This document shows, piece after piece, positions 1 to 5,548 of a stretch of 5,601 nucleotides of DNA. The notes under the pieces were generated by a model, which searched no databases, was not told the origin of the DNA, and worked only from the letters and a program-made list of their open reading frames with translations. Both the position numbers and the translations under genes were made by a program. Within the stretch, counting starts at the first letter, position 1, and every line of letters begins with the position of its first letter. The stretch is from a bacterium CG2_30_54_10 (GTDB lineage Bacteria; Muiribacteriota; Ozemobacteria; Ozemobacterales; Ozemobacteraceae): the NCBI GenBank assembly GCA_001872985.1, contig MNYA01000313.1:1-5601 (forward strand), read 5' to 3'.

Positions 1-26
1 CCCCGCGGCCCTATTTCCCTAACTCT

Positions 27-126
27 CTACCTACCTACCTACCTACCTACCTACCTACCTATCTATCTATCTATCTATCTACCTACCTACCTACCTACCT
101 ACCTATCTATCTATCTATCTACCTAT
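27..126. repeat. Compound tetranucleotide microsatellite (CTAC/CTAT)n
   Basis: This stretch is 25 uninterrupted 4-bp units of CTAY on the plus strand (GTAG/ATAG on the minus strand). The order is 8 CTAC, 5 CTAT, 6 CTAC, 4 CTAT, 1 CTAC, 1 CTAT, followed by degenerate CTCC, CTCC and CTCT units to about 138. Only the fourth base varies, always C or T, so the blocks look like successive expansions of one founder unit and a transition variant. It begins inside the 3' end of glyA and supplies that gene's stop codon. A perfect 100-bp tetranucleotide tract is long for a bacterial chromosome. It is probably slippage-prone, so its exact length in the assembly should be treated with caution. Confidence 0.97.
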
Positions 127-1375
127 CTCCCTCCCTCTGCCTGGAATAGAAAGGAAATTTTCCACAGATGCCCAATACGTCTGACCGGACTCGTTTCAGG
201 TTTGCCTCATCGCCGGGAGCCGCCAGTACGCGATCGATGAGGCCGGCGATTTCCTTCATCTCAGAAACCCCCATGCCACGGGTAGTGACAGCCGGAGTGC
301 CCAACCTGAGCCCTGATGTGACGAATGGAGACTGCGGATCGTTCGGGATCGTGTTCTTGTTGACGGTGATCCCCGCAAGATCGAGGGCTTTTTCCGCATC
401 CTTGCCCGTGATGTTCCGGCTTCTCATATCGACCAGCATCAGGTGATTCTCGGTACCCCCTGAAACGAGCCGTAAACCCTTGTTTTGAAGAGCTTGTGCC
501 AACGCCACGGCATTTTCGAGGATCTTTCTTTGATAGTCCTTGAAGCTTGGCAGGAGGGCTTCCTGGAAGGCAACGGCCTTCGCGGCGATGACATGCATCA
601 AAGGACCACCCTGTATCCCGGGGAAAATCAACTTATCGAGCTGCTTGGCGTATTTTTCGCGGCACAAGATCAAACCACCGCGCGGCCCACGCAAGGTCTT
701 GTGGGTCGTCGATGTAACGAAATCCGCGTATGGAACTGGGCTGGGATGAAGACCGGCCGCGATAAGGCCGGCAATATGGGCCATATCGACGACCAAGATG
801 GCCCCCACCTTGTCGCATATATGCCGAAACCTTGGAAAATCGAGGATACGCGGGTAGGCTGAGGCCCCAGCCATAATAAGTTTCGGCTTGTGTTCGACGG
901 CAAGCTTTTCGAGGGCATCGTAATCGATGGTCTCGGTTTTTTCACCGACACCATAAGGAACTACTTTGTACAAGATTCCGCTGAAGTTTACCGGGCTGCC
1001 GTGGGTCAGGTGGCCACCATTCTGGAGGTTCATTCCAAGGAAAGTGTCGCCGGTTTTCATAACGGACATGTAAACGGCCATGTTTGCCTGACTTCCGGAA
1101 TGGGGCTGGACATTGGCATGGTCGGCGCCGAATAATTTCTTGACCCGGTCACGGGCAAGGTTCTCGGCCTTATCGACAACTTCGCAGCCTCCGTAATAAC
1201 GTTTGCCGGGATAGCCTTCAGCGTATTTATTGGTCAACACGGAACCGAGGGCCTCGAGAACCGCTTCCGAAACGAAGTTTTCAGAGGCGATCAGTTCGAG
1301 CTGGTTCATCTGGCGGTCGCACTCGCGCCCGATGACCTCGAAAATTTCCGGGTCGGTCTGCTTTAAGGTGTTCAT
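119..1375 (-). CDS. glyA: Serine hydroxymethyltransferase
   Basis: This cytosolic PLP enzyme interconverts serine plus THF with glycine plus 5,10-methylene-THF, the main entry of one-carbon units. The 418-residue product is full length. Family signatures are in order: ELIASEN (27-33), [10 protein letters not shown] (54-63), QPHSGSQAN (90-98), [14 protein letters not shown] (120-133), DMAHIAGL (197-204), [12 protein letters not shown] with the PLP lysine K226, and [14 protein letters not shown] (354-367). The ATG overlaps the gcvT stop as ATGA, with AAGG about 7 nt upstream inside gcvT, so translation is likely coupled to gcvT. The odd part is the end. Family members usually stop near the FPxY motif, here FPFY (407-410). 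This protein continues with SRQREGDR, encoded by purine-rich sequence at the microsatellite edge, and the TAG stop lies in the repeat. No terminator is visible downstream. Confidence 0.98.
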   Translation of the reverse strand: MNTLKQTDPEIFEVIGRECDRQMNQLELIASENFVSEAVLEALGSVLTNKYAEGYPGKRYYGGCEVVDKAENLARDRVKKLFGADHANVQPHSGSQANMAVYMSVMKTGDTFLGMNLQNGGHLTHGSPVNFSGILYKVVPYGVGEKTETIDYDALEKLAVEHKPKLIMAGASAYPRILDFPRFRHICDKVGAILVVDMAHIAGLIAAGLHPSPVPYADFVTSTTHKTLRGPRGGLILCREKYAKQLDKLIFPGIQGGPLMHVIAAKAVAFQEALLPSFKDYQRKILENAVALAQALQNKGLRLVSGGTENHLMLVDMRSRNITGKDAEKALDLAGITVNKNTIPNDPQSPFVTSGLRLGTPAVTTRGMGVSEMKEIAGLIDRVLAAPGDEANLKRVRSDVLGICGKFPFYSRQREGDR

Positions 1376-2466
1376 TTTTCGGCCTTTTTCCTTTTGTAGA
1401 AGGGTGTGGGAATCACAGTTGCAGGATACATCTTCCCCCGGATCTCAACGTCAAAGGTGCTTCCCGGCTTCATAAACGAGGGCGGAACGTACCCAAGGCC
1501 GATGTTTTTTAGAAGGGTAGGGGACATGGTTCCGGATGTCACATCGCCGACCTTCTTGCCTTTGAAAAAGATAGCGTAGCCATGGCGCGGAGCGGGGCCT
1601 CTTCCCATTTCAAAGCCAACAAGTTTTTTTGCGGTTCCTTTTTCCGTCTGCTTTTGAAGCACGTCAAAGCCATTGAAAGAACCTTTCCCGAACTTGACGG
1701 TCCAGTCGAGGTTTGCTTCGATCGGGGTCGTTGAATCGTTGATGTCATTGCCATAAAGCATTAGGCGGGATTCCAGACGAAGCGTGTCGCGAGCCCCAAG
1801 GCCGATCGGGGTCAGACCGAAGTTCTTTCCTTCCGCCATCAGTGCGTTCCACAACAATTCAGCCTTTTCAGGTGGAAAATACAGTTCAAAACCGTCTTCC
1901 CCAGTATACCCGGTGCGGCTGATGATGCATGAAACACCATCGACAAGCCCGGTGGTGAACCAATAATACTTGATCGCCTTCAGGTTCTGATGCGTGAGCT
2001 TCTGCAAAATCTCCTGCGCAAACGGGCCTTGAATGGCAAGCAGTGCCGTTGTGGAAGATCGATCCTCGAACTCGTGATTCCCCAATAATTGGGACTTGAT
2101 CCAATCGAAGTCTTTTTTTATGTTGGCGGCATTGACCACCAAAAAGAACTTTTCGCGGTTCCAGCGATAGACCAGAAGATCGTCGACAATAGTTCCATTG
2201 GGCCGACACATAGGTGAATAAGCAATCTGGCGGTCCGAAATTGCTTCCATGTCCTGAGTTACCACCTTCTGAACGTTCTTCATCGCGTCGGGGCCCGTCA
2301 ACCAGAACTCACCCATGTGGAACAGATCGAATAACCCGGCTTTCATGCGGACAGCTTTGTGTTCATCGATGATTCCAGAATACTGGACCGGCATGTACCA
2401 ACCCGAAAATTCGATCATTCGGGCTCCCAATTTTTCGTGGGTTGCTGATAAAGGCGTTTTGTTCAT
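1372..2466 (-). CDS. gcvT: Aminomethyltransferase, glycine cleavage system T protein
   Basis: T protein takes the aminomethyl group from lipoylated H protein, passes its methylene carbon to THF to give 5,10-methylene-THF, and releases ammonia. The 364-residue length is typical. Signatures are [11 protein letters not shown] near the start (19-29), FDLFHMGEF (46-54), [10 protein letters not shown] (91-100) containing the likely catalytic aspartate D96, NAAN (112-115), [14 protein letters not shown] (183-196), [11 protein letters not shown] (222-232), and the C-terminal barrel motif [12 protein letters not shown] (307-318). The ATG has a good AAGGAG site 6 nt upstream. The stop overlaps the glyA start by 4 bp. 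Two conserved spots differ from the sequences I recall: the usual FDVSHM reads FDLFHM, and the LEAG after RDTLR reads LESR. DmdA-like or YgfZ-like relatives are alternatives, but the retained DD motif and the glyA neighbour favour GcvT. Confidence 0.97.
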   Translation of the reverse strand: MNKTPLSATHEKLGARMIEFSGWYMPVQYSGIIDEHKAVRMKAGLFDLFHMGEFWLTGPDAMKNVQKVVTQDMEAISDRQIAYSPMCRPNGTIVDDLLVYRWNREKFFLVVNAANIKKDFDWIKSQLLGNHEFEDRSSTTALLAIQGPFAQEILQKLTHQNLKAIKYYWFTTGLVDGVSCIISRTGYTGEDGFELYFPPEKAELLWNALMAEGKNFGLTPIGLGARDTLRLESRLMLYGNDINDSTTPIEANLDWTVKFGKGSFNGFDVLQKQTEKGTAKKLVGFEMGRGPAPRHGYAIFFKGKKVGDVTSGTMSPTLLKNIGLGYVPPSFMKPGSTFDVEIRGKMYPATVIPTPFYKRKKAEK

Positions 2467-2472
2467 TCTTCT

Positions 2473-2478
2473 CTCCTT
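2473..2478 (-). promoter_or_regulatory. Ribosome binding site of gcvT
   Basis: On the minus strand AAGGAG sits 6 nt before the gcvT ATG, a near-ideal Shine-Dalgarno match and spacing. It fixes the gcvT start. Confidence 0.85.
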
Positions 2479-2502
2479 GGCCGTGATAAATAAACGATCT
2501 GA

Positions 2503-2531
2503 ACTATATTCTTTACATTAATGCGGATCGA
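2503..2531 (-). promoter_or_regulatory. Weak candidate sigma-70 promoter of gcvT-glyA
   Basis: On the minus strand TCGATC, 17 bp, TATAGT. The -10 matches consensus at 5 of 6 bases, but the -35 matches at only 3. It would start a leader of roughly 30 nt before the gcvT ATG. It is the best match in the gap but is not strong, and no riboswitch-like structure lies between it and the gene. Confidence 0.25.
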
Positions 2532-2577
2532 CAAAAAAATACAATTTCCTAAAAGGTCAATTTCAAGAGGTCAATTC

Positions 2578-2689
2578 GTATCCGCTCAAAAAGGAGGGGA
2601 ATTAGCTGATTCTCAACATAAAGCGAGATTCCTCACATTCGTTCGGAATGACAAACGATGCCGTCATTTCGACCGCAGGAAGAAATCTC
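2578..2689. repeat. Dispersed hairpin-forming intergenic element, copy 1
   Basis: This 111-bp block (2578-2688) aligns without gaps to 5139-5249, with 12 mismatches by my count (about 89% identity). It has a 47-bp lead-in and then a long imperfect inverted repeat: left arm 2625-2652, 10-nt spacer 2653-2662, right arm 2663-2689. The arms are near reverse complements (motifs GGAATGAC and GTCATTTC flank the spacer). It lies between folD and gcvT and could fold in the folD mRNA. Translated frames across it give low-complexity peptides that look like by-products of the repeat, not proteins. I recall similar sequences in intergenic regions of many environmental bacterial genomes, but cannot check that here. 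Confidence 0.85.
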
Positions 2690-2698
2690 TTGCACCGG

Positions 2699-2748
2699 GA
2701 ATCATTGAGCTTCCCCGAATTATTGAGTAGATACGTCAATTCATTGAG
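2699..2748. repeat. Three short iterated motifs around TCATTGAG at the folD 3' end
   Basis: GAATCATTGAG (2699-2709), GAATTATTGAG (2717-2727) and AATTCATTGAG (2738-2748) recur at starts 18 and 21 bp apart. The last one contains the folD stop codon. They may be a protein-binding array, the remnant of a small tandem duplication, or chance in AT-rich sequence. Confidence 0.4.
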
Positions 2749-3658
2749 GTGATTCATTTTTCGCAACAATCTGATTCCAGGCTTTGAGGGTGTTTTGTAG
2801 GAGCATGGCTATGGTCATCGGCCCGACACCGCCCGGAACCGGAGTTATCCAACCCGCCCGCTCCCGGGCCAAAAGGAACTCGACATCCCCGACCAAGCGG
2901 TTGTGACCGGGCTTCGCGGGATTCGGAACCGAACTGATGCCGACATCGATTACGACGGCGCTTTCTTTGATCCAGTTGCCCTTCACGAACTCGGGCTTTC
3001 CGATTGCGGCCACCAGAATATCCGCGGAACGCACTTCATCGGCAAGATTCAGGGTCTGGGAATGGGCCATCGTCACGGTTGCATTTTCCTTCAAAAGAAG
3101 CATTGATGTGGGCTTCCCGACTATGTTACTGCGGCCCAGCACCAGGGCTTTCTTCCCTTTGATTGGAATGTTGTACCGCTTCAAAATTTCGATGCATCCG
3201 ACTGCTGTACAAGGTGCCAGGCCGTCTTCCCCGAGGGTCAACTTTCCGACGTTAACCGGATGAAAGCCATCTACATCTTTTAGCGGATCGATCGCCTGCA
3301 TGACCCTCGCGGAGTCAATCTTCGCTGGAAGCGGAAGCTGAACGAGAATCCCGTGGATTTTCGGATCGGAATTCAGCCGGGCGATCAACCCGAGAAGCTC
3401 GCTTTCGGCGACCGTTTCAGGCAATCTTTCCAACAAAGAAAAAAAACCTGCTTTTTCGCATGCCCGTTGCTTTGCGCCAACATAGGCGGCCGAAGCAGGG
3501 TTATCGCCGGCAAGTATAACCGCCAAGCCTGGTGCAGGCTTCCCGGATGCCCGAATACGATCGAGTTTGCCTTTGATTTCCTCGATGATGGTTTTGGACA
3601 AAGCCGCCCCATCAAGGATATTCCCTCGAATTGACCTTTCTTGCACAATGTGGCTCAT
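2741..3658 (-). CDS. folD: Bifunctional methylene-THF dehydrogenase / methenyl-THF cyclohydrolase
   Basis: FolD oxidises 5,10-methylene-THF with NADP+ (NAD+ in some) to methenyl-THF and hydrolyses that to 10-formyl-THF. From this ATG it has 305 residues, close to the family norm. Motifs, numbered from this start, are YVGAK (59-63, catalytic Tyr and Lys), VQLPLP (106-111), KDVDGFHP (127-134), GRSNIVGKP (175-183, nucleotide binding), ATVTMAHS (193-200), GDVEF (257-261) and TPVPGGVGPMT (272-282). One departure is PCTAVG at 149-154, where PCTPxG is usual. The frame stays open to a GTG at 3725-3727, which has an SD-like GAGGG. I prefer the ATG because the extra 23 residues do not resemble FolD, that GTG and its SD sit inside a hairpin, and a promoter ends 8 nt before the ATG. 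Confidence 0.96.
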   Translation of the reverse strand: MSHIVQERSIRGNILDGAALSKTIIEEIKGKLDRIRASGKPAPGLAVILAGDNPASAAYVGAKQRACEKAGFFSLLERLPETVAESELLGLIARLNSDPKIHGILVQLPLPAKIDSARVMQAIDPLKDVDGFHPVNVGKLTLGEDGLAPCTAVGCIEILKRYNIPIKGKKALVLGRSNIVGKPTSMLLLKENATVTMAHSQTLNLADEVRSADILVAAIGKPEFVKGNWIKESAVVIDVGISSVPNPAKPGHNRLVGDVEFLLARERAGWITPVPGGVGPMTIAMLLQNTLKAWNQIVAKNESPQ

Positions 3659-3666
3659 GGCACGGG

Positions 3667-3695
3667 AGTATACATCTGAACCAATCGGAAGGCAA
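3667..3695 (-). promoter_or_regulatory. Candidate sigma-70 promoter of folD, giving a near-leaderless mRNA
   Basis: On the minus strand TTGCCT, exactly 17 bp, TATACT. The -35 matches consensus at 4 of 6 and the -10 at 5 of 6. The -10 ends 8 nt before the folD ATG at 3656-3658, so transcription would start at or within about 2 nt of the start codon. The ATG has no Shine-Dalgarno site, which fits leaderless translation. This is inferred from sequence match and spacing only. Confidence 0.45.
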
Positions 3696-3711
3696 GACCA
3701 AGGGAACTTTT

Positions 3712-3743
3712 CAGAAAGAGGGGGCACGCGCTCCCTCTTTTTG
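3712..3743. terminator. Intergenic hairpin between thrC and folD, possible terminator
   Basis: Arms 3712-3725 and 3730-3743 pair around the 4-nt loop ACGC. The core is 8 perfect pairs (AAAGAGGG with CCCTCTTT). As a plus-strand transcript the stem is 14 pairs with two G-U wobbles and runs into five Us. As a minus-strand transcript (the thrC direction) the wobbles become A-C mismatches and the stem is followed by CUG instead of a U-run. It lies 28 bp past the thrC stop and just upstream of the folD promoter, so it probably marks the thrC transcript end or stabilises it. The classic terminator form faces the antisense direction. Confidence 0.5.
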
Positions 3744-3771
3744 TGAAGCTACGATTCTTTGGCAGTTGCGC

Positions 3772-5052
3772 TCATCCCAATAAAGTTCTCATGTGCTTTT
3801 CGATGCTCGGAAAGTCAGGTGCAACAGGGGAGGGGAGCCGGCAAACCGATATGGCCGATTCGATGTCCTTCAGGCCGTTCCCGGTGATGAGGATGACGAC
3901 AGTTTCCCCCTTCTTTATTGCACCTTCAGCCAGCTGCTTGCAAAAGCCTGCGAATGACGTCACACCGGCCGGCTCACCAAAAACCCCCGTCTGCCTTGGC
4001 ATTGTTACAAGACCTTGTTTGATTGCATCGTCGGTAACGGAAATGCAATCACCTTTGGTCTCCTTAAGCGCCCGCATTGCCTTTAGCCGATTTCTGGGAA
4101 TTCCGACAGCGATGGAGTCGGCAATGGTATTACCATTCTGTGGAGTGAATACGCCGGTTCGCATTGCAACCTCGACCGGATTGCATCCTGCCGCTTGAAC
4201 GGCGATGATTCTAGGAAGACGATCGATCAGACCGAGTTGCAGCAGATCGAAAAAACCTTTGTAAATTCCCGAAGTAATACACCCATCCCCGATGGAAACG
4301 TAAACTCGGTCAGGAACCTGGAACTCGTTCTGTTCCCAGATTTCGTAGGCGACGGTTTTTTTCCCTTCGACGCAATAGGGATTATAAGCGCAGTTCCGAT
4401 TGTAGAAATTGTATTTTTTGCTTACCTCGACCGAAATCTCAAACGCACGATCGTAACTGTCATCTACTACAATCGTATTGGCTCCGTAAACGAGAAGTTG
4501 GGCTATTTTAGCCTTCGGAGCGCGTTTGGGAACAAAAATGAAGGTTTTCATCCCGATCGATGCGGAAAATCCAGCCAATGAGCTGGCCGCATTCCCCGTG
4601 GACGCGGCACAAATAGCAGTGGCCCCAGCCTCAACCGCCTTGGCAACGGCAACTGCGGAGGCGCGATCCTTGAGGGAGGCGGTGGGATTTCTTCCGTCAT
4701 CTTTTAAAAGAACATTGATCCCATGTTCTCTCCCATAGGATGAAAGTTTATACATGGGGGTCCAACCAACCTGGAGGGGGGAGACCTTGGTATCATCCAT
4801 GAGGGGAAGTAGTGGGCGATATCGCCACATCGAGGGGTCCCGGTCATCTTCGAGACCTTTTCTGGTAAACCGGATCTTCTTGTAGTCATAGATAATGTCG
4901 AGGATCCCGTCGATCCCGCAGGAATCGCAAACATACCGATCGGGGGCCGGGGGAAATTCCTTCCCGCACTTCATGCACTTCATGCACATCATGCCCTTCA
5001 TGCCCTTCATGCCCTTCATGGATTTCATGGTATTCATGTCAACAATTGCCAT
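3772..5052 (-). CDS. thrC: Threonine synthase with N-terminal zinc-ribbon
   Basis: This fold-type II PLP enzyme converts O-phosphohomoserine to threonine and phosphate, the last step of threonine synthesis. The 426 residues show a repeat-rich N-terminus (6-29), then a zinc-ribbon pattern CxxC-x12-CxxC (C26, C29, C42, C45). The catalytic core has the PLP lysine K128 in TASLKDRAS, the STGNAASSLAG loop (151-161), the PLP-phosphate loop SIGDGCITSGIYKGF (253-267), and TGNGLKD (390-396), the variant of TGHGLKD that marks threonine synthases over other family members. AGGAGGG lies 4 nt before the ATG, which settles the start. It has its own likely promoter and is followed by a hairpin, so it may be monocistronic. 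Cysteine synthase and threonine dehydratase were considered; the zinc ribbon and TGNGLKD argue against both. Confidence 0.94.
   Translation of the reverse strand: MAIVDMNTMKSMKGMKGMKGMMCMKCMKCGKEFPPAPDRYVCDSCGIDGILDIIYDYKKIRFTRKGLEDDRDPSMWRYRPLLPLMDDTKVSPLQVGWTPMYKLSSYGREHGINVLLKDDGRNPTASLKDRASAVAVAKAVEAGATAICAASTGNAASSLAGFSASIGMKTFIFVPKRAPKAKIAQLLVYGANTIVVDDSYDRAFEISVEVSKKYNFYNRNCAYNPYCVEGKKTVAYEIWEQNEFQVPDRVYVSIGDGCITSGIYKGFFDLLQLGLIDRLPRIIAVQAAGCNPVEVAMRTGVFTPQNGNTIADSIAVGIPRNRLKAMRALKETKGDCISVTDDAIKQGLVTMPRQTGVFGEPAGVTSFAGFCKQLAEGAIKKGETVVILITGNGLKDIESAISVCRLPSPVAPDFPSIEKHMRTLLG
4966..5037 (-). repeat. In-frame 9-bp tandem repeat at the thrC N-terminus
   Basis: Eight 9-bp units read ATGAATACC, ATGAAATCC, ATGAAGGGC three times, ATGATGTGC and ATGAAGTGC twice. 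They encode Met-Asn/Lys-X steps at residues 6-29, ending in MMC, MKC, MKC. The last two units supply C26 and C29, the first half of the zinc ribbon, and the unit before adds an extra C23. Unit length is a multiple of three, so gain or loss keeps the frame. Every unit carries an in-frame ATG. Confidence 0.95.
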
Positions 5053-5056
5053 TCTG

Positions 5057-5063
5057 CCCTCCT
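5057..5063 (-). promoter_or_regulatory. Ribosome binding site of thrC
   Basis: AGGAGGG on the minus strand, 4 nt before the ATG (6 nt from the AGGAG core). This strong match decides the start among the many in-frame ATG codons that follow. Confidence 0.85.
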
Positions 5064-5070
5064 GGTTTAC

Positions 5071-5099
5071 ATAATATCTGTGGTCAGGACTCTAGTCGA
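5071..5099 (-). promoter_or_regulatory. Candidate sigma-70 promoter of thrC
   Basis: On the minus strand TCGACT, 17 bp, TATTAT. The -35 matches at 4 of 6 and the -10 at 5 of 6. The -10 ends 18 nt before the ATG, so the leader would be about 11-12 nt, just enough for the AGGAGGG site. No leader peptide or attenuator fits between it and the gene. Confidence 0.45.
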
Positions 5100-5138
5100 G
5101 CCGGTGGCCGAAACATTTTTTCCCAGTACCCGGCCGTT

Positions 5139-5249
5139 GTATCCGCTCAAAAAGAAGGGTTATCAGCTGATTTTCAGCATAAACCGGGATTCCTCACATT
5201 CGTTTGGAATGACAAACGATGCTGTCATTTCGACCGAAGGGAGAAATCT
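5139..5249. repeat. Dispersed hairpin-forming intergenic element, copy 2
   Basis: This second 111-bp copy is in the same orientation as the one at 2578-2688 and ends at the same position of the shared GAAATCT. The inverted repeat here is left arm 5188-5213, spacer 5214-5223 (AAACGATGCT, one base different from copy 1), right arm 5224-5248. It lies upstream of the thrC promoter, so the two copies bracket thrC and folD. The 12 differences from copy 1 fall in both the lead-in and the arms, so these are old copies and not a recent duplication. Confidence 0.85.
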
Positions 5250-5308
5250 GGTGGTGTCCCACGCTAACTGATACCGAATTTTGCGAATGAGAGACAATTT
5301 TTGGCTCT

Positions 5309-5332
5309 TGAAGTTAATGTAGCCCACCACCC
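5309..5332. repeat. 24-bp direct repeat, copy A
   Basis: This is identical over 24 bases to 5524-5547 and in the same orientation (begins TGAAGTTAATG, ends CCACCACCC). Identity stops abruptly at both edges. The G-rich strand is the minus strand (GGGTGGTGGG). Confidence 0.9.
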
Positions 5333-5523
5333 CCACGAAAGAAATCAGTGGAAAAAAGAGGCATGTTCTTGAGCAGGTTATCAAATCTGGGGTCATTTTA
5401 AAATCCCTCAGATAATTTCCCAAAAAACAGAAAGGAGAACCGGCAATTCATTCCAAAGCACAGCCGATGGGCCACTTAACTGCGAGATTCAGGTACGGAA
5501 GCCTTTTCTGGGATCAGGAGGTC

Positions 5524-5547
5524 TGAAGTTAATGTAGCCCACCACCC
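5524..5547. repeat. 24-bp direct repeat, copy B
   Basis: Exact copy of 5309-5332, with 191 bp between the two. It is followed by ATTAATG, which can pair with the internal TTAATG to form a short 6-bp stem not present at copy A. Confidence 0.9.
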
Positions 5548-5548
5548 A

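Noticed and set aside
27..126. CRISPR array
   Set aside because: The repeat unit is 4 bp with no spacers; it is a microsatellite.
485..862. Plus-strand open frame of 125 codons inside glyA
   Set aside because: It is antisense to a fully conserved glyA and has no family motifs. The same applies to the plus-strand frames at 168-446 and 890-1135.
2467..2577. Glycine or THF riboswitch in front of gcvT
   Set aside because: The gap is AT-rich and I see no conserved aptamer core or paired stems of either class.
2521..2730. Small plus-strand ORF in the folD-gcvT gap, similar to one at 5046-5267
   Set aside because: Similarity between the two peptides comes entirely from the shared 111-bp repeat. 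The sequence is structured as an inverted repeat, not as a codon-biased gene.
3659..3727. Longer folD reading from GTG at 3725-3727
   Set aside because: The 23 added residues do not resemble FolD N-termini, the GTG and its SD lie in a hairpin, and a good promoter falls between that GTG and the ATG. It is kept as an alternative only.
3743..4198. Plus-strand open frame of 151 codons opposite thrC
   Set aside because: It mirrors the thrC coding sequence and has no recognisable domain or convincing ribosome site. The frame at 4195-4581 is rejected for the same reason.
5163..5423. Minus-strand ORF of 86 codons upstream of thrC with a short hydrophobic patch
   Set aside because: Its C-terminal part is the 111-bp repeat and its middle crosses the 24-bp repeat. 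No family signature is visible, so it is most likely a chance frame in repeat debris.
5516..5537. Strong plus-strand Shine-Dalgarno AGGAGGT followed by an ATG
   Set aside because: The ATG at 5532-5534 is followed immediately by TAG, so nothing is translated beyond one codon.
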